This document shows positions 11,901-22,909 of a DNA stretch of 64,000 nt, in pieces (position 1 is the first letter of the stretch; each line of letters starts with the position of its first letter). The stretch lies in assembly GCA_038277395.1 (NCBI GenBank), contig CM076190.1:186374001-186438000 (forward strand), given 5' to 3'. This DNA comes from Dryocosmus kuriphilus. Taxonomy: Eukaryota > Arthropoda > Insecta > Hymenoptera > Cynipidae. Made by a program: the position numbers and the translations under genes. Under the pieces are notes generated by a model. The model was not told where the DNA came from. It worked only from the letters and a program-made list of their open reading frames with translations, and searched no databases.

Positions 11901-12676
11901 TTGTCTTTAACTATGTCAATATTTATGAGTATCGGATAATGATCCGAACCCCAGGTTTCGTCAACTACGTTAAAATTTATTTTATCAGAAAAATTGGTAG
12001 TTGAAATAACTAAATCAATATTCGATTTTAAATTCCTGTGCAAGTCTATGTGTGAAAAGGAATCATAATTATGAATAAAAGTCTCGTTATGAGCAGAGAG
12101 TGCATTTTTAAATCTTAACCCGTTAGAGTCAGTAGTTCGACAATTCCAGTTTTTATTGTGGGCCTTAAAATTGCCAACGAGTAAGCAAGGTTTGACATGA
12201 CTAATATTGTTTACTATTTTATCCCAATCGGTTTGATTTAAGACTAAACCAGGAGTCCGATAACATGAAATTACATCAAAGCTCGGATTTACATTATTAA
12301 GATGAATGCCGAATAGTTCTACGGAATCGCAAGGAGACACTAAACTATTTATTTCAGTATAAGCTAAAGATTTACGAATTGTGAAGATAATGCCGCCTCC
12401 TCTAGAGTGGATACGATCTCTTCTTACCGTTAAAAATCCAGGGAACTGCACGTCGATGTCAGGAGTCAACCACGTTTCTACACATACGAGGATGTCGAGC
12501 TCAGGGAGAACTTTTTCAATTTCATGGCGCCGTTGTTGAAAACTGCGACAATTCCAGTAAAGAATTCTAAGATTTTTATTTAGCTCTTGATTCATCATAG
12601 CGAGTGGCGAGAAGTTAAATATACCTATCTTCATCAACGCCGATTTCGCTCTGGGAATCTGACAGCATCTTTTCAT
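8911..12676 (-). pseudogene. I-type LINE ORF2: endonuclease, reverse transcriptase, RNase H; broken
   Basis: The endonuclease occupies 12676-11800 (LRILYWNCRSFQQ, later VGNFKAHNKNWNC and TWGSDHYPI). Reverse transcriptase follows at 11272-10547 with QHGFRKGHSCADN, IDVRRAFPNV and FADDIALFS. RNase H lies at 9916-9116 with VFTDGRKTPSGVG, YTAECIALNEAL and IFSDSLSAI. A C-terminal tail with a Cys/His cluster spans 9096-8911. There is an in-frame TAA at 11339-11341, a frameshift near 10,540 and others near 9,920 and 9,110. Translation could start at the internal Met at 12634, which overlaps the ORF1 end. The enzyme set would nick target DNA, copy the RNA and remove it. Confidence 0.88.
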
Positions 12677-13885
12677 TTGAGTTTAGGCGAGCGATAATTC
12701 TTTCTGATCGATGAATCAAGTTCCTATCAACCAAGAGTGTATTTACTTCTTGAAGCATTCTGATAAGAGATTCGGTGTCATCGGTGTATTTTTTAGCGAT
12801 GGAGGAAATATCTGAATTGCCATAAGAGTTGAACAGAAAATCTGCAAGCTGTACAAAATCGAGAGGGAAAGTGGACCTATTCGCTGTAACGTATTCTTTG
12901 GCTGGGTTGAGTTGGGATTCAATTTTGCTGATAGATATTGTTCTCTTACTAGAGAGCTTAGGTTTCTTCAAACTTTGAGTATTTTTCTGTATGGTTTTGG
13001 GTTTTGTAACATTGACGTCATCAGTCTTGAAAGAAGTTGAGGAGCCGGTACTTGACTGCAACAGGCCTTTATTGTTCGGTAGAGGAGGCATAATATCCGA
13101 ATTTTCAAAAGCAGATGAAGCCACAGGATAATTGAGCGTAGGAAAATCACCATATAGTTTGTTGAGAGCAACTGACGAGTCCTTATTTGGCGTGAGACTG
13201 ATATCGTTGTTCTTATCGCTTTCATTGATGCTATGCGAGTTCTGCGAGACGTTCTTGCAATGTCTTGCCAGGTGGCCTTCTTCTCGACAAAGAAAGCAAG
13301 AGAGTTTCTCAGCTGACAGATAGATATAGTATTATGTGCTGTCGAAGTTGATGGAGATTGAGGGGGGAGCTTATCGATATCGTCTGGGTTAATATACACT
13401 TACCTTCGAAGACTCAGTACATGAGAAAATCCAGGTCCATTCATACCTGCACGAATATAAGTGATTTGCGAAGAAGGTGTCACATCAACTTTAGCAAGTT
13501 CTTCGTGAATTATATCATTAGGAATAATGGGGCAGGCATTTAAAATAATTATACGTTTAGCTTTAGATATCAAAGGACGTAATTCCAAAGAATGAGAACC
13601 GATTATAACCTTCTTTCCGCTTTCAGTCAGTTTATCAGCTGTCTCCTTGCTATTGAGATACAAACAAACTCTACCGTGAGAAATACGAGATATAAAACGA
13701 ATATTTGCTGGATTTGTTAGTTTTCGTATGGCAATCGCATACTCTTGGACTGTGCTACCTTCAATTGCGTCGATAAAAACCGCTTGCTCTTTCGTTGGCA
13801 CTTGTACTTGTTGCGTTACGTGGGCGGAGGATGACTTTTTTTGGTATGGCTGTGTTTGAGAGGCACTATGAGTGAGAGAGAACAT
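12615..13885 (-). pseudogene. I-type LINE ORF1 (gag-like, zinc knuckle), frameshifted
   Basis: Starts at the ATG at 13885 and runs in frame to a stop near 13400. Coding then continues in other frames through 13399-13324 and 13324-12615, so two single-base indels are likely near 13,400 and 13,325. The middle section contains CFLCREEGHLARHC, a C-x2-C-x4-H-x4-C knuckle typical of LINE nucleocapsid proteins. The protein would bind element RNA. The last 170 residues (13124-12615) are Ser/Thr/Lys-rich and have no domain I know. The 3' end overlaps the start of ORF2 on the same strand. Confidence 0.8.
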
Positions 13886-14559
13886 TTTGGTGCAAGTGCT
13901 TCTGAACCAGAAGCACTCAATGCAATATAGAAAGTCGGCTTTGGAAAGCCTAAAAGTTCATTCTCAGCATTCGAAAAATCAATGAAAAGTGTCCGATTAA
14001 ACCACACACTCAAACACACACTCAAACTTCCGAGCGTAAACACTCCCGAACACGAGCGACTAGTAAACACGTCCGACCTCGACGGTGTCTCAGACCGGAA
14101 TCCAGTGGAGAGAATTGCTCGAGCCAGAGCTCGAGAACTAACCATGCTCAACCAGTCGAGCATGCCCCTTATATGGACGGAACACATGTTATCACTTGCG
14201 GGAGATCGATTTTGTGTCAGCCACCTAACGTGAACGACTGGTACCTTGCTCCTTCGTGCGGATGCTCCCTGTCATCCCAGTTTCTGTAGGTACCTGAGCA
14301 GGGTCGTAAAAAGGGCCCGTGTCCGGGCACCATATTTTTAAGAAGGGCATCCTGATCCGGTTCGCATGTGACCCTGACCCCAAAAAATGTTCTTCTTAAA
14401 GTACGTTTTTGCATCACAGGCCCAGTAGTGGCCCGATCGTGCAGCCAACCGTTAGCCAGTACTGGATGAACTACCGGCTGTCTATATTGGTGGGCAGTGC
14501 TGCCCCAGTACTGCGCCGGAGGTGAACTCCGACACACTACCGCCATTTCTACCTGGGAT

Positions 14560-14960
14560 GGACCTTATAGTAAAATGATAACTGAATTTGTTTGTTTGAG
14601 ATCAAAATTATATGCATATAAAGTTTTGGTTGAAGAGGGAGGAGAAGGAAATCTAAGGGCTTGAAAGGTTCTACTTTGAGAGCAATAACATTTGACGATT
14701 ACTAGCAGTCTCTAATATCTTCCAAAAACCTGATAGGGTCCCAGCATTTAATCCGAAGTCGGAACCATGAGATGCACTCGATTAAACAAAATAAAATAGC
14801 TCTCAGCTGGCATGATGATAAGCTTGTGCTGATTCTTGGTCAACAGACACTCTTCCATGGGGATAGAAAAATAGAGTACATGAACCAATGGAAGTCGACA
14901 ATGATGATGAAAATTATGTACAGTTATTGTAAAATAGAGTTTTGTATAAATGATTAAATG
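14560..14960 (+). pseudogene. Family B DNA polymerase, C-terminal part (Polinton type)
   Basis: Polymerase coding sequence resumes right after the TIR element that ends at 14557 and runs to about 14,957. Its segments match the thumb and C-terminal region of Polinton-type polymerases, in at least two + frames because of indels. It lies tail-to-tail with the capsid gene on the - strand. Confidence 0.75.
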
Positions 14961-15059
14961 AATGAAGTTTGTAAGCTTTTTTTCTTTCTAAGTCTTTTAC
15001 ATAAATTTTTCTAGGATCTTTAAAAATGTTTTTGAAATCTTTCTTTTACGAACGCACAA

Positions 15060-15268
15060 GGTACATCGCCACCATGCTAAGGTATACCATCAAAATTATA
15101 TTCCAGCCAACAATTCATACATCTATAGTGTGACGAAAAGCTGCTCCATTCGCAAGGAGTTTGAAACAAAACAGAAAAGTGTTTCGAAACATCATCATTA
15201 CTGATTGAAACTATAGTCCATTCTTTCAGTACAAACGTATATAAATGGACGCCTAAAACCCTCTTCAA
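15060..15268 (-). pseudogene. Small frame between polymerase and capsid, perhaps Polinton-associated
   Basis: A 63-residue - frame (15268-15077) with two closely spaced Cys residues and several Trp/Tyr. It lies in the gap between the convergent polymerase and capsid remnants. It may be part of a small accessory gene of the element or extra capsid-gene sequence. I do not recognise it firmly. Confidence 0.25.
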
Positions 15269-15289
15269 CCACCACGTATCCCATTTCGT

Positions 15290-15765
15290 GAGAAACTAAA
15301 CTTTCAAATTCCAAATGAACGTCAACAGGTTCATATTTCAATGATTCATTTTATTTCGAACAATCAGTTACAACTAGAGGTGCATAGCCTATAAATTCTC
15401 CTCTGAATAACAATGGCTGTTGTTCATTACCATAGTAATTAGCTTCAAAGTTTGTATACATTTCATAAAGTAGAGTATACTAATTTTTGCTAATGTTGAG
15501 ATTAAAATTACCCTAAGGATAGCACTGATTGTTTAAAAATGGTTTCACATTAGTTAGACTACAATGATCGAATTGGCTAGAAAGTTTATTAGTATTGTTT
15601 TTTCCTATTTATTTGAAAACTTGATGTAACAAATTTCGGTTTATACAATTGTGTCCATGTTTTTACAATCCAAATATGATTGGAAGTAGTTGAAAGTAGT
15701 GGATATGCATATGGTTCCCAAGAACGAAAACTTATTAGGATAGGCGGATCTTTTTCAATATATTT
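15290..15765 (-). pseudogene. Polinton-type major capsid protein, C-terminal part
   Basis: Reads on the - strand as the C-terminal third of the double jelly-roll major capsid protein found in Polinton/Maverick elements (insect database entries often carry uninformative names). In-frame stops are present, for example near 15,510-15,525. The coding sequence ends abruptly at 15765, at the 13-bp duplication flanking a LINE, and its N-terminal part resumes at 20463. The gene is convergent with the DNA polymerase. Confidence 0.75.
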
Positions 15766-15887
15766 CTTTTTTATTTATTCAATAATTTATTTTTCGATTA
15801 GAGAACGATACAAATGAGTAACTAAATATAAGAAATATAAACCTAAGAAACATAAACAGCTAGATTAAGCATCAGAATTAATAACAA

Positions 15888-18800
15888 TCAAGTAGGTATT
15901 ATTAATGAGTGACTAGATAATAACGTCTCCAGAATAAATGCTCTAATCTGTAAAGTCTGACGGACGAAAAAAGCAACTTTGCGAAGCTCGAGTGGACAGT
16001 AAGAGTTTAAAAGACTCAGCCAATACTGACTCTTGACTGTCGTGTTTGCTGGCTGACCGAAGGCTGATATTCTTAAGTCTGTATAGACGGCAAAAACAGC
16101 CAGTAAATGATAAAAATCCTCTGTTGCAGAAAGATTACCTACGATACATAGGCTAGCTGGACCATAAGTGCAATTATAATCTCTAAATCGTATATGACTC
16201 CTGACAGAGCCTAAAAGTCTAAGTTGAGCAATAATAGAAGTGATATAGAAAGGCAATCTAAGATGCAGATATGACTGAAAGTCAGGATAGAGTTTAAGAT
16301 GTGGGAATACTTGGAGACTACTTGAACGAAGTGATCTTTCATAGTCGGAACGCCAAAGATAGTCAGAAAAGTTATTTAGAAAAACAATCTTGTTTCCAGC
16401 TAGTGTCGCTGCATCCAGTTTAAGCCACGTTTGCTCCGAATTAGTTAAAGTGAACATATTTTTGAGCTGAAGAACCCAGTTATACTTCGGATTACAGTGC
16501 GGTTTTAAGGTCATTGCCTTCAATTTAACAAAGCATCTTTTAGCATATCTGTCAACATGCATATCCAGCAACCTCGACAACCACCTAAGCGCAAACTTAA
16601 AAATATCATAAGCTAACTGTATTCTGCCTGTCTCTAAGCGGAGAGCGTAGTTCGGCGTATATAATGGTAAACCTAAAATTCTCTTAAAGAAGGCGGACTA
16701 CAATTTCTCGACTAACTCAAATTACCTTAGGCACCGGATTTCTGTTTCATAAAACAGAACACTAAGCGAAAGGCTTCGAAAGAGGGTAGTCTTAGTTTGC
16801 CAGGCATCAGATTTAGAAGTAAATAAAATTCTTGAAACAGCTCCCATGGCAGTATTCGCAGTAGACATTTTTTAAATGAACTCTTTGTAAAAGAGACCCG
16901 AGTCTGACATGGTGATACCGAGGTAGACGTATTCGCTCAATACCTCCGGCTGAAACTGTAAGTAAAAGAATTTGTATACACATGGAAGAACTTTATGAAA
17001 TACCATAACCTTTGATTTTGCTTCATTGACTATTAAAAAATTTTCCATGCAGTATTGAGCGATAAGATTAATTTTTGCCTGCAAATCAGCCTGTGAGTAA
17101 GCGAACACGACTATATCATCGGCATACGCAAGAAGTATAAAATCACACCAGTGATCAATAGAGATCCTATGCATACCCTGATTTCTCAAGTACTCTTCCA
17201 GATCGTATATGAAAAGGGCAAAAAGAAGAGGACTAAGGATCTCTCCTTGAAGCACCCCACAGGATACCTTAACGGACGAGTTCAGACCCTCGGAAGAACG
17301 GATAGACGTGTAAGCATTATCATACAGATTTTTTATAATTCGAATAAGTTTCGTACTCATGCCTGTCCTTAACAGTTTGCGCCATAGATGAAAGTGATTT
17401 ACTGAACCAAAAGCCTTTTTGAAGCCTATGTAAAAAGCAACGACTTTGCGCTTTGGAGTGTCCAAATGAATCTGAATTATAGAATTCAGGGTAAAAATAT
17501 GGTCTATACAGCTTTTTCTAGACCTGAAGCCCGCCTGAAATTCAGGGAGAATTTTCATCTCGTTAACTCACGCAGTCAGTCTTGTCAGCAGAATCTAAGA
17601 GAAGATTTTAGCAATACTATTTACAAGGGCAATGCCCCTGTAATAATTTGGATCTGATTTATCACCCTTCTTATGCAACATAAAAGAGTGTAATTTAGCC
17701 CAGCTAGAAGGAACTCTTTCCTCAGCCCAGATGCCACTGAAAAGACGTCCCAGGTACTCCAGCCAAACTCCTGGTAGGTTTTTAAAAAATTCATTGGGGA
17801 TCCCATCCTCACGCGGTGCGTTATTATTCTTGCACTTCAATAAAGAAACTCTGATTCCATCATTCGAGATATCACAGTCCAGTAAGGGGTGTTCATTCAC
17901 AATCCATTTTACACAAATGGGAACCTCAATCGGGTATAGAGAAAACGGAAAGTCCTGCCATACGTACAAACTATCATTATTATTCATCGAAGCAGACCGC
18001 AACCTGAATCTATTGACCGCAGTCCAAAAAACCTTAGCATTATTACAGGCCGCCAGTGAATTCAGCAATGCAGAATTATATTGCCCTTCTTTTAATCTAT
18101 GTAACTTCAGAAAAGACCTTTTGACTTCCAGATATTTTACACCCTCCAAGTCGCCGAAACCCGACCTTTTAAAGACATTTAAAGATTTTTTGAGCTTTCG
18201 TCGCATTACTCTATATTCTTTATCATCCTAGGGTTTCTTTTCTGGAGTACGCCATTTAGGCTTAGCAAATAATCCCAGCTTGTCAGCGAAATTTGAGATT
18301 GTGGTAATTAAATTATTATTTAGGGCATTAAAATCGCAATTGGAGCACACAGAGTTCTTACAAATACACATTTGGTGCATGTAATCTTGTTTACGGTTAT
18401 CATTTCAGCATACTTTATTATACAAAAATGAGTCTCTATTTATACATGTAGCCATCTGTAGGAAACACGAAATATCAACGCGAACCGGGAGATGGTCAGA
18501 TGTCGTAGGTAACTGAAGAACTTCAAAATCAGAAATCAGATATATTGAACCAATATTACATGCAACAAGATCGATTACACTCATACCTTGAAATCCGAGA
18601 AAAGCATAATTGGCCGGAGAATCTTTAGAAAATCTCCCATTCAAGATCATCAAATCACCTCCCTCAAGAATATCAATAGAGACCTCCCCCCTTGCGTTGA
18701 CCACAGGATCCAATGACCTTCGCCTGTGCAAAGCTGCAGAATTCCAGGGAAGAAGTGACCTTTCCAGGTCATTCAGATTGCCAATTCGTGCATTAAAATC

Positions 18801-18930
18801 ACCTCCTAAAAACATTGGTAAATCTGGACAGCCCGAAATAACCCCGGAAAGGGCCTCTCCAAAGGCCTGCTCGAACAACTTAATATCCATAGACGGTTTA
18901 AAATGCACATTACCTACAATAAATTGAAAC
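15888..18930 (-). pseudogene. LINE-2 ORF2: endonuclease and reverse transcriptase, broken
   Basis: The endonuclease C-terminal half is at 18908-18405 (FLGGDFNARIGN, then SVIDLVACN, then TTSDHLPV). Earlier endonuclease sequence is visible to about 19,230 in other frames. Reverse transcriptase spans 18206-16872 with DPNYYRGIALVNS, FQAGFRSRKSCIDH, GVLQGEILSPLLFALF and LLAYADDIVVFA; the catalytic Asp pair is intact. Between 17595 and 17558 the frame is kept but has in-frame stops. The C-terminal extension at 16580-15888 (230 residues) is conserved in length but has no domain I can name. I infer that it was one polypeptide before decay. Confidence 0.8.
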
Positions 18931-19386
18931 GACCTGATCCAACATTTAATAAAAATACATGTAGGAGAAATTAGTAAAATATCAAAGTTGTAAACCGATT
19001 TGTTTATGAAAATTACTAACCTCCGCTAGGCCGACCAATTTTAGCAGCACGCTGTGCATTGCTTACAATAGCAGTATGATGAGAGATCCAATCAGGTGCT
19101 TTTAGATCCGGCAAAGTTATCCATGTTTCGCACAGGCAAAGGATGTCCGAGCGGAGTGCATGTTCCGCGATGTCAAAGAAATTAGAGAGGCCATGGACAT
19201 TCCAGAAAAAAATGCGTAGATTGGAAACATTAGGGGATTGGCGTAAGACTTCCTGATCAATTTCATTCTCTCCTGCGCGTTGCTAAGCTTTACTCTTCTT
19301 AGAAGATTTATGGCCCCTGGTCTGAGAATTTTTCGGCTTTGAAGTTTCTTTTCCTAGAAAAGAGTCCAGAGAGCTGTTCGAACCAC

Positions 19387-20097
19387 TCACATGTCGAATG
19401 AGGCATGTTTTGGAAGTGCTACCCGTTGAGAGCTACGTGCCAGACGACGATTTTTCGCCAACCTTTTTTTGTAAAAGAGATTCGACCTACAGGGGGAGAG
19501 CTGTCGATTATCAAGCATAATCCTGCTGTCCTTAGCGAAAGCTTTAAAACCAGTATTTTTTAATTTGGTTGTAAAATGGCATAGGGCTTTCCATTCTTGT
19601 CTCTCCTCTGGTGACCTGTCAAGAGAAACAGAGAGGTTCAACTCTTTAAAGATTGTACGCTTGTTAAAAACCTCCTGTTTCCATCTGCCGGAGCTGAAAC
19701 GCACGAGTACGGACCTTTTGCCTTGTGATTTCCGCAGACGATAAATGGTATCAATACTAGTTTCATTATGTGCCAGACCGGCACTAGTGAAAATATTGAG
19801 AACAAATGAGAAGAAGTCCCTGTTAGTTTCATCGTCTTTCGAAAGATTGTGAATCAGCACATTGCGAGAGCGGGCTTATCTCTGGAGAAAGCCAACCTCA
19901 CGCTTGAGAGAAATACATTTTTCAGATAATGCCTCATGACTATCCTTCAGCTTCTTATATTTCTTCTGAGAGGTGTTGAGCTCAATTTTGAGCACATCGA
20001 AATCCGATTTTAACTGAGCAGTGTCTGTTTTAAGGAGTTTAACATCCTTTTTGGTCTTCTCTGTGTCGGCCTTGATCGAATTTAAAAGCCTTAGCAC
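19387..20097 (-). pseudogene. LINE-2 ORF1: coiled coil plus RNA-binding-like domain
   Basis: 20097-19876 encodes 73 residues with a strong Lys/Leu heptad pattern (coiled coil, trimer-type in other LINE ORF1 proteins). A stop and small shift near 19,875 separate it from 19860-19387, which encodes about 157 residues with a pattern like LINE ORF1 RNA-recognition domains: IHNLSKDDETN, then SIDTIYRLRK, then RSVLVRFSSG. The C-terminus is basic. The product would coat element RNA. The two frames together were probably one ORF. Confidence 0.65.
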
Positions 20098-20462
20098 ATT
20101 TGCTTCACTACTCGTGTTTACTAAAAGTATTTATTTCGAGTGTGGTAGATAAGAGCAGTGAAACTGCTGACACTCAACACACACACACTCGGCACGTCAA
20201 GACTCGTTACATACACACACTGTGAAGCCCACCAAGATTATCTCTACGAGACCACCAGCACCTTAGGAAAAAACACAAAGAATTCCGACCAAAGAACATA
20301 GATTCAGGGGCAGAAACTTAATCCAATGTTTCACACAGCACACCACAAAAGCAAAGAGAGCCAGTCGAAGCTTCATGAACCCAGAAGACATTCCAAAAAC
20401 AAGAAAATCAACACGGCACGAAGGATACGTGTTGCTTACACCAGCGCCATATTTGAAACTCC

Positions 20463-21150
20463 TTTCAATATATTTTAGCAACTGAAATTTTCGCGAATCT
20501 AACAATCTAATGCTTGACAATAAACACTCTATTTGATTAATTTCAATTTTATACGACTCATTTGGAGCTATTTGCAAGACGGCGTTTGCATCCCTTTTTG
20601 ATCTTGTGAAAATAAGGTCCTGTTTAGCATCAAAAATTATTTTGTGATGATTTTCAGCAAAACCAAATATCATGTTCAGAGGAATGGTTACATCAAAGTA
20701 ACCAGTCGCATTGCATTGGTAAGTGATAGATGATTGTTATTTGTTCCAAGCAAACCAGTATTCTCTATGTAACGAGATCTCCAGGATGTAAAGATATACT
20801 ATTTTTCATAAGACTAGTAAAACCATTATTTCTATCTACTTCTATAGCATTAATTTCATATCTTGCTCCTCCAAACAAACTCCAGATGGCACCACAGACT
20901 AACACTGTACTACTCAATGGAGTTCCGTCATTCTTTACCAATCTTCCATGTATGTGAAGTGAACTTCTGTTTGATAGAAGACAATTATCTTAATTTTGCA
21001 CAGAAATTCGAAGTTCATCACTATTACTGAATATTGATGAGGCTTATGGCTGGTGCGCATGTACTTCAAAATAAACGATAGATCCATAAAAAAATTAATG
21101 TTTAAAATTTCCTCTTCCATGACAACTAATTGAACGTCGATATACAAAAT
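20463..21150 (-). pseudogene. Polinton-type major capsid protein, N-terminal and central part
   Basis: The - strand from about 21,150 down to 20,463 reads as the N-terminal and central jelly-roll region of a Polinton-type major capsid protein, shifting frame at least twice (near 20,950 and 20,690). The longest intact piece is the upstream half of 20673-20263; beyond 20462 that frame runs into the LINE. Together with 15290-15765 it covers most of the protein. Such proteins form the pseudo-hexagonal capsomers of the virion in related viruses. Confidence 0.75.
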
Positions 21151-21553
21151 TACAGATTCAAGTACAAAAAATCTTGAATCTCTTTACTTGTCTCTCGTAG
21201 TCGACTGATCCGTTTTCGGCATGGTACTGAAGTATTATAGCCGAAGCCAACCAATCGTAAAGACTTGATGTGTAGTCTGATTGTTATGACTTCTCCACGA
21301 AGATTAACCAAGTGTCCATCTTGATCAACTATTCGCAGCTCTATGTGATCTACTGTCTTGATGGGAACTGGCAAGTGAATGGCGTGCGATGCAACATCTA
21401 ATATCTTATATCCTGATGGTATACGACAGGAAATAATTCATGTATAATGTGCTCTTTTTACCATTAATGTTCAGCTCTGAGAGCACTTACTTTAATTATG
21501 GATACTGGTTGGTTATGTTATTTTATTATTACTATTATGTTAAATATATATAT
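21151..21553 (-). pseudogene. Polinton-type penton/minor capsid protein, C-terminal part
   Basis: The frame 21374-21150 on the - strand (74 residues) and its upstream extension in a second frame to about 21,480 match the C-terminal jelly-roll region of the minor capsid (penton) protein that neighbours the major capsid gene in Polinton/Maverick elements. The frame is broken and then cut by the TIR transposon at 21554. Possible upstream coding sequence is seen beyond that transposon at 25,736-25,960. Confidence 0.65.
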
Positions 21554-22576
21554 GAGGCATTCTCTGTTAACGGGAGACTCCCCCCCTGCCCAGAAGAGGT
21601 TTAGGAATTTTGAGACGTATTTGGGCTCAAATGAAAGCCTATTATCTCTAGTTTCAAGTGCCGTCTGGCCTTTTTTGAAAAGACATGATGACAAACCAAG
21701 ATGGCGGCTTCAAGTGTGCGATCTAACACACTTATATAATAGTTTTATCAAGCATACTTTCACCTAAGGCATCATAAGAGTACAAATAAAGGTTTTTTGC
21801 GTATATTTTTGACCAACGAACACGAATCTGACCTTATTTATGACAGTAAATGCTTCAAACTGCCCTTAACCTCAAAAAAGCACCCAAAAATCATTTTTTC
21901 ATGTTTTACGCTTACGAAACTCATCATAAATCAACGATAAGAGCTTATTTTTATGTAATTTTGTTTTATATACATGAATCTAAAATTATTTATGACGAAA
22001 AATGCTACGGTTGGTCCCTAACCTAAAAAAGAAAAACCCAAAAAATAGTTTTTCGTGTTACACGCTTACGTAAATCAGCGCAAATCAGTGGACCAAGCTT
22101 ATTTTTATGTTATTTTGATTGATAAACATGAATCCGACATTATTTGAGACAGAAAGTGCTTCTAACTGTCCTTAACCTCACAAAAATACCGGAAGATCAG
22201 TTTTTCGTGTTTTACTCATACGCAATTTATCACAAATCAACGGAAAAAGGTTATTTTTTTATGTAATTTTGTTTTATATACTTGAATCTGACATTATTTA
22301 TGACCAAAAATGCTACGCATTGTCCCTAACCTCAAAGAAAACACCCGAAAGTCAGTTTTTCGTGTTTCTAACATTATATACTATGGGAAATGTTACTTGT
22401 TTGTTATCCCTAACCTTACCAAAGCTATTAAAAAGCAGTTTTTTGTATTTTTACTCAAGTTTACAACAATTTATACAAAAAGCTTATTCTTAGTTTTTCA
22501 TTTCTTAACCTGGCCGTTATCTAGTCTTAGCATTACCCAGAAACAACGACATGGACGTAGTAGATCTTTGTTTCCT

Positions 22577-22871
22577 TTGGGGTGCTTTATTATAGTGAGT
22601 CCCCTTGCCTCTCACTTTTTGGGGTGCTTGATTAGAGTAAGTCCCTTTGCCTCTCACTTTTTGGGGTGCTTCATTAGAGTGAGTCCCCTTGCCTCTCACT
22701 TTTTGGAGTGCTTGATTAGAGTGATTCCCCTTGCCTCTCACTTTTTGGGGTGCTTCATTGGAGTGAGTCCCCTTGCCTCTCACTTTTTGGGGTGCTTGAT
22801 TAGAGTGAGTCTCCTTGCCTCTCACTTTTTGGGGTGCTTCATTAGAGTGAGTCCCCTTGCCTCTCACTTTC
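22577..22871. repeat. 42-bp minisatellite, about seven copies
   Basis: Tandem unit built on 'ggggtgcttcattagagtga' plus 'gtccccttgcctctcacttt', 42 bp, a multiple of three. On the - strand, directly after the transposase, it reads as a 14-residue repeat with KVRGKGTHSNEAPQ. Units alternate between 'cattagagtgag' and 'gattagagtgag' types, which suggests duplication in pairs. The long open frames on both strands here come from this periodicity. Confidence 0.9.
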
Positions 22872-22909
22872 TCGTTGCTCGAAAGAGCAAATCTCTTTTC
22901 AGCTTCATA

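Larger units (their letters stand above)
8881..14102 (-). mobile_element. I-type non-LTR retrotransposon, near full length
   Basis: The 14-bp sequence 'cagtggagagaatt' occurs at 8867-8880 and again at 14103-14116, bracketing the element as a target-site duplication. The - strand 3' end is A-rich (T-rich at 8881-8905 on +). It encodes ORF1 with a zinc knuckle and ORF2 with apurinic-type endonuclease, reverse transcriptase and RNase H. This layout matches the I and related clades. Coding regions carry at least one in-frame stop and several frameshifts, so the copy is inactive. Confidence 0.9.
8349..14557. mobile_element. TIR DNA element 2 carrying a nested I-type LINE
   Basis: The left end 'cccaggtagaaat' at 8349 is mirrored exactly by 'atttctacctggg' ending at 14557. 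AT flanks both ends (8347-8348 and 14558-14559) as a likely 2-bp duplication. Inside each end is GC-rich sequence full of 'ccagtactggc'-like palindromes (about 8360-8540 and 14400-14530). Without the LINE at 8881-14102 the element is about 1 kb and has no transposase, so it is a non-autonomous element of unknown superfamily. It sits inside the DNA polymerase gene, whose coding sequence continues on both sides. Confidence 0.8.
15766..20462 (-). mobile_element. Second non-LTR retrotransposon (Jockey/CR1-like), inside capsid gene
   Basis: 'tttcaatatattt' occurs at 15753-15765 and 20463-20475, a 13-bp target-site duplication. The 3' end on the - strand is A-rich. The element carries a coiled-coil ORF1 and an ORF2 with endonuclease and reverse transcriptase, but no RNase H was seen. 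The clade is uncertain. Coding regions contain several stops and frameshifts, so this copy is inactive. It splits the Polinton-type capsid gene. Confidence 0.88.
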
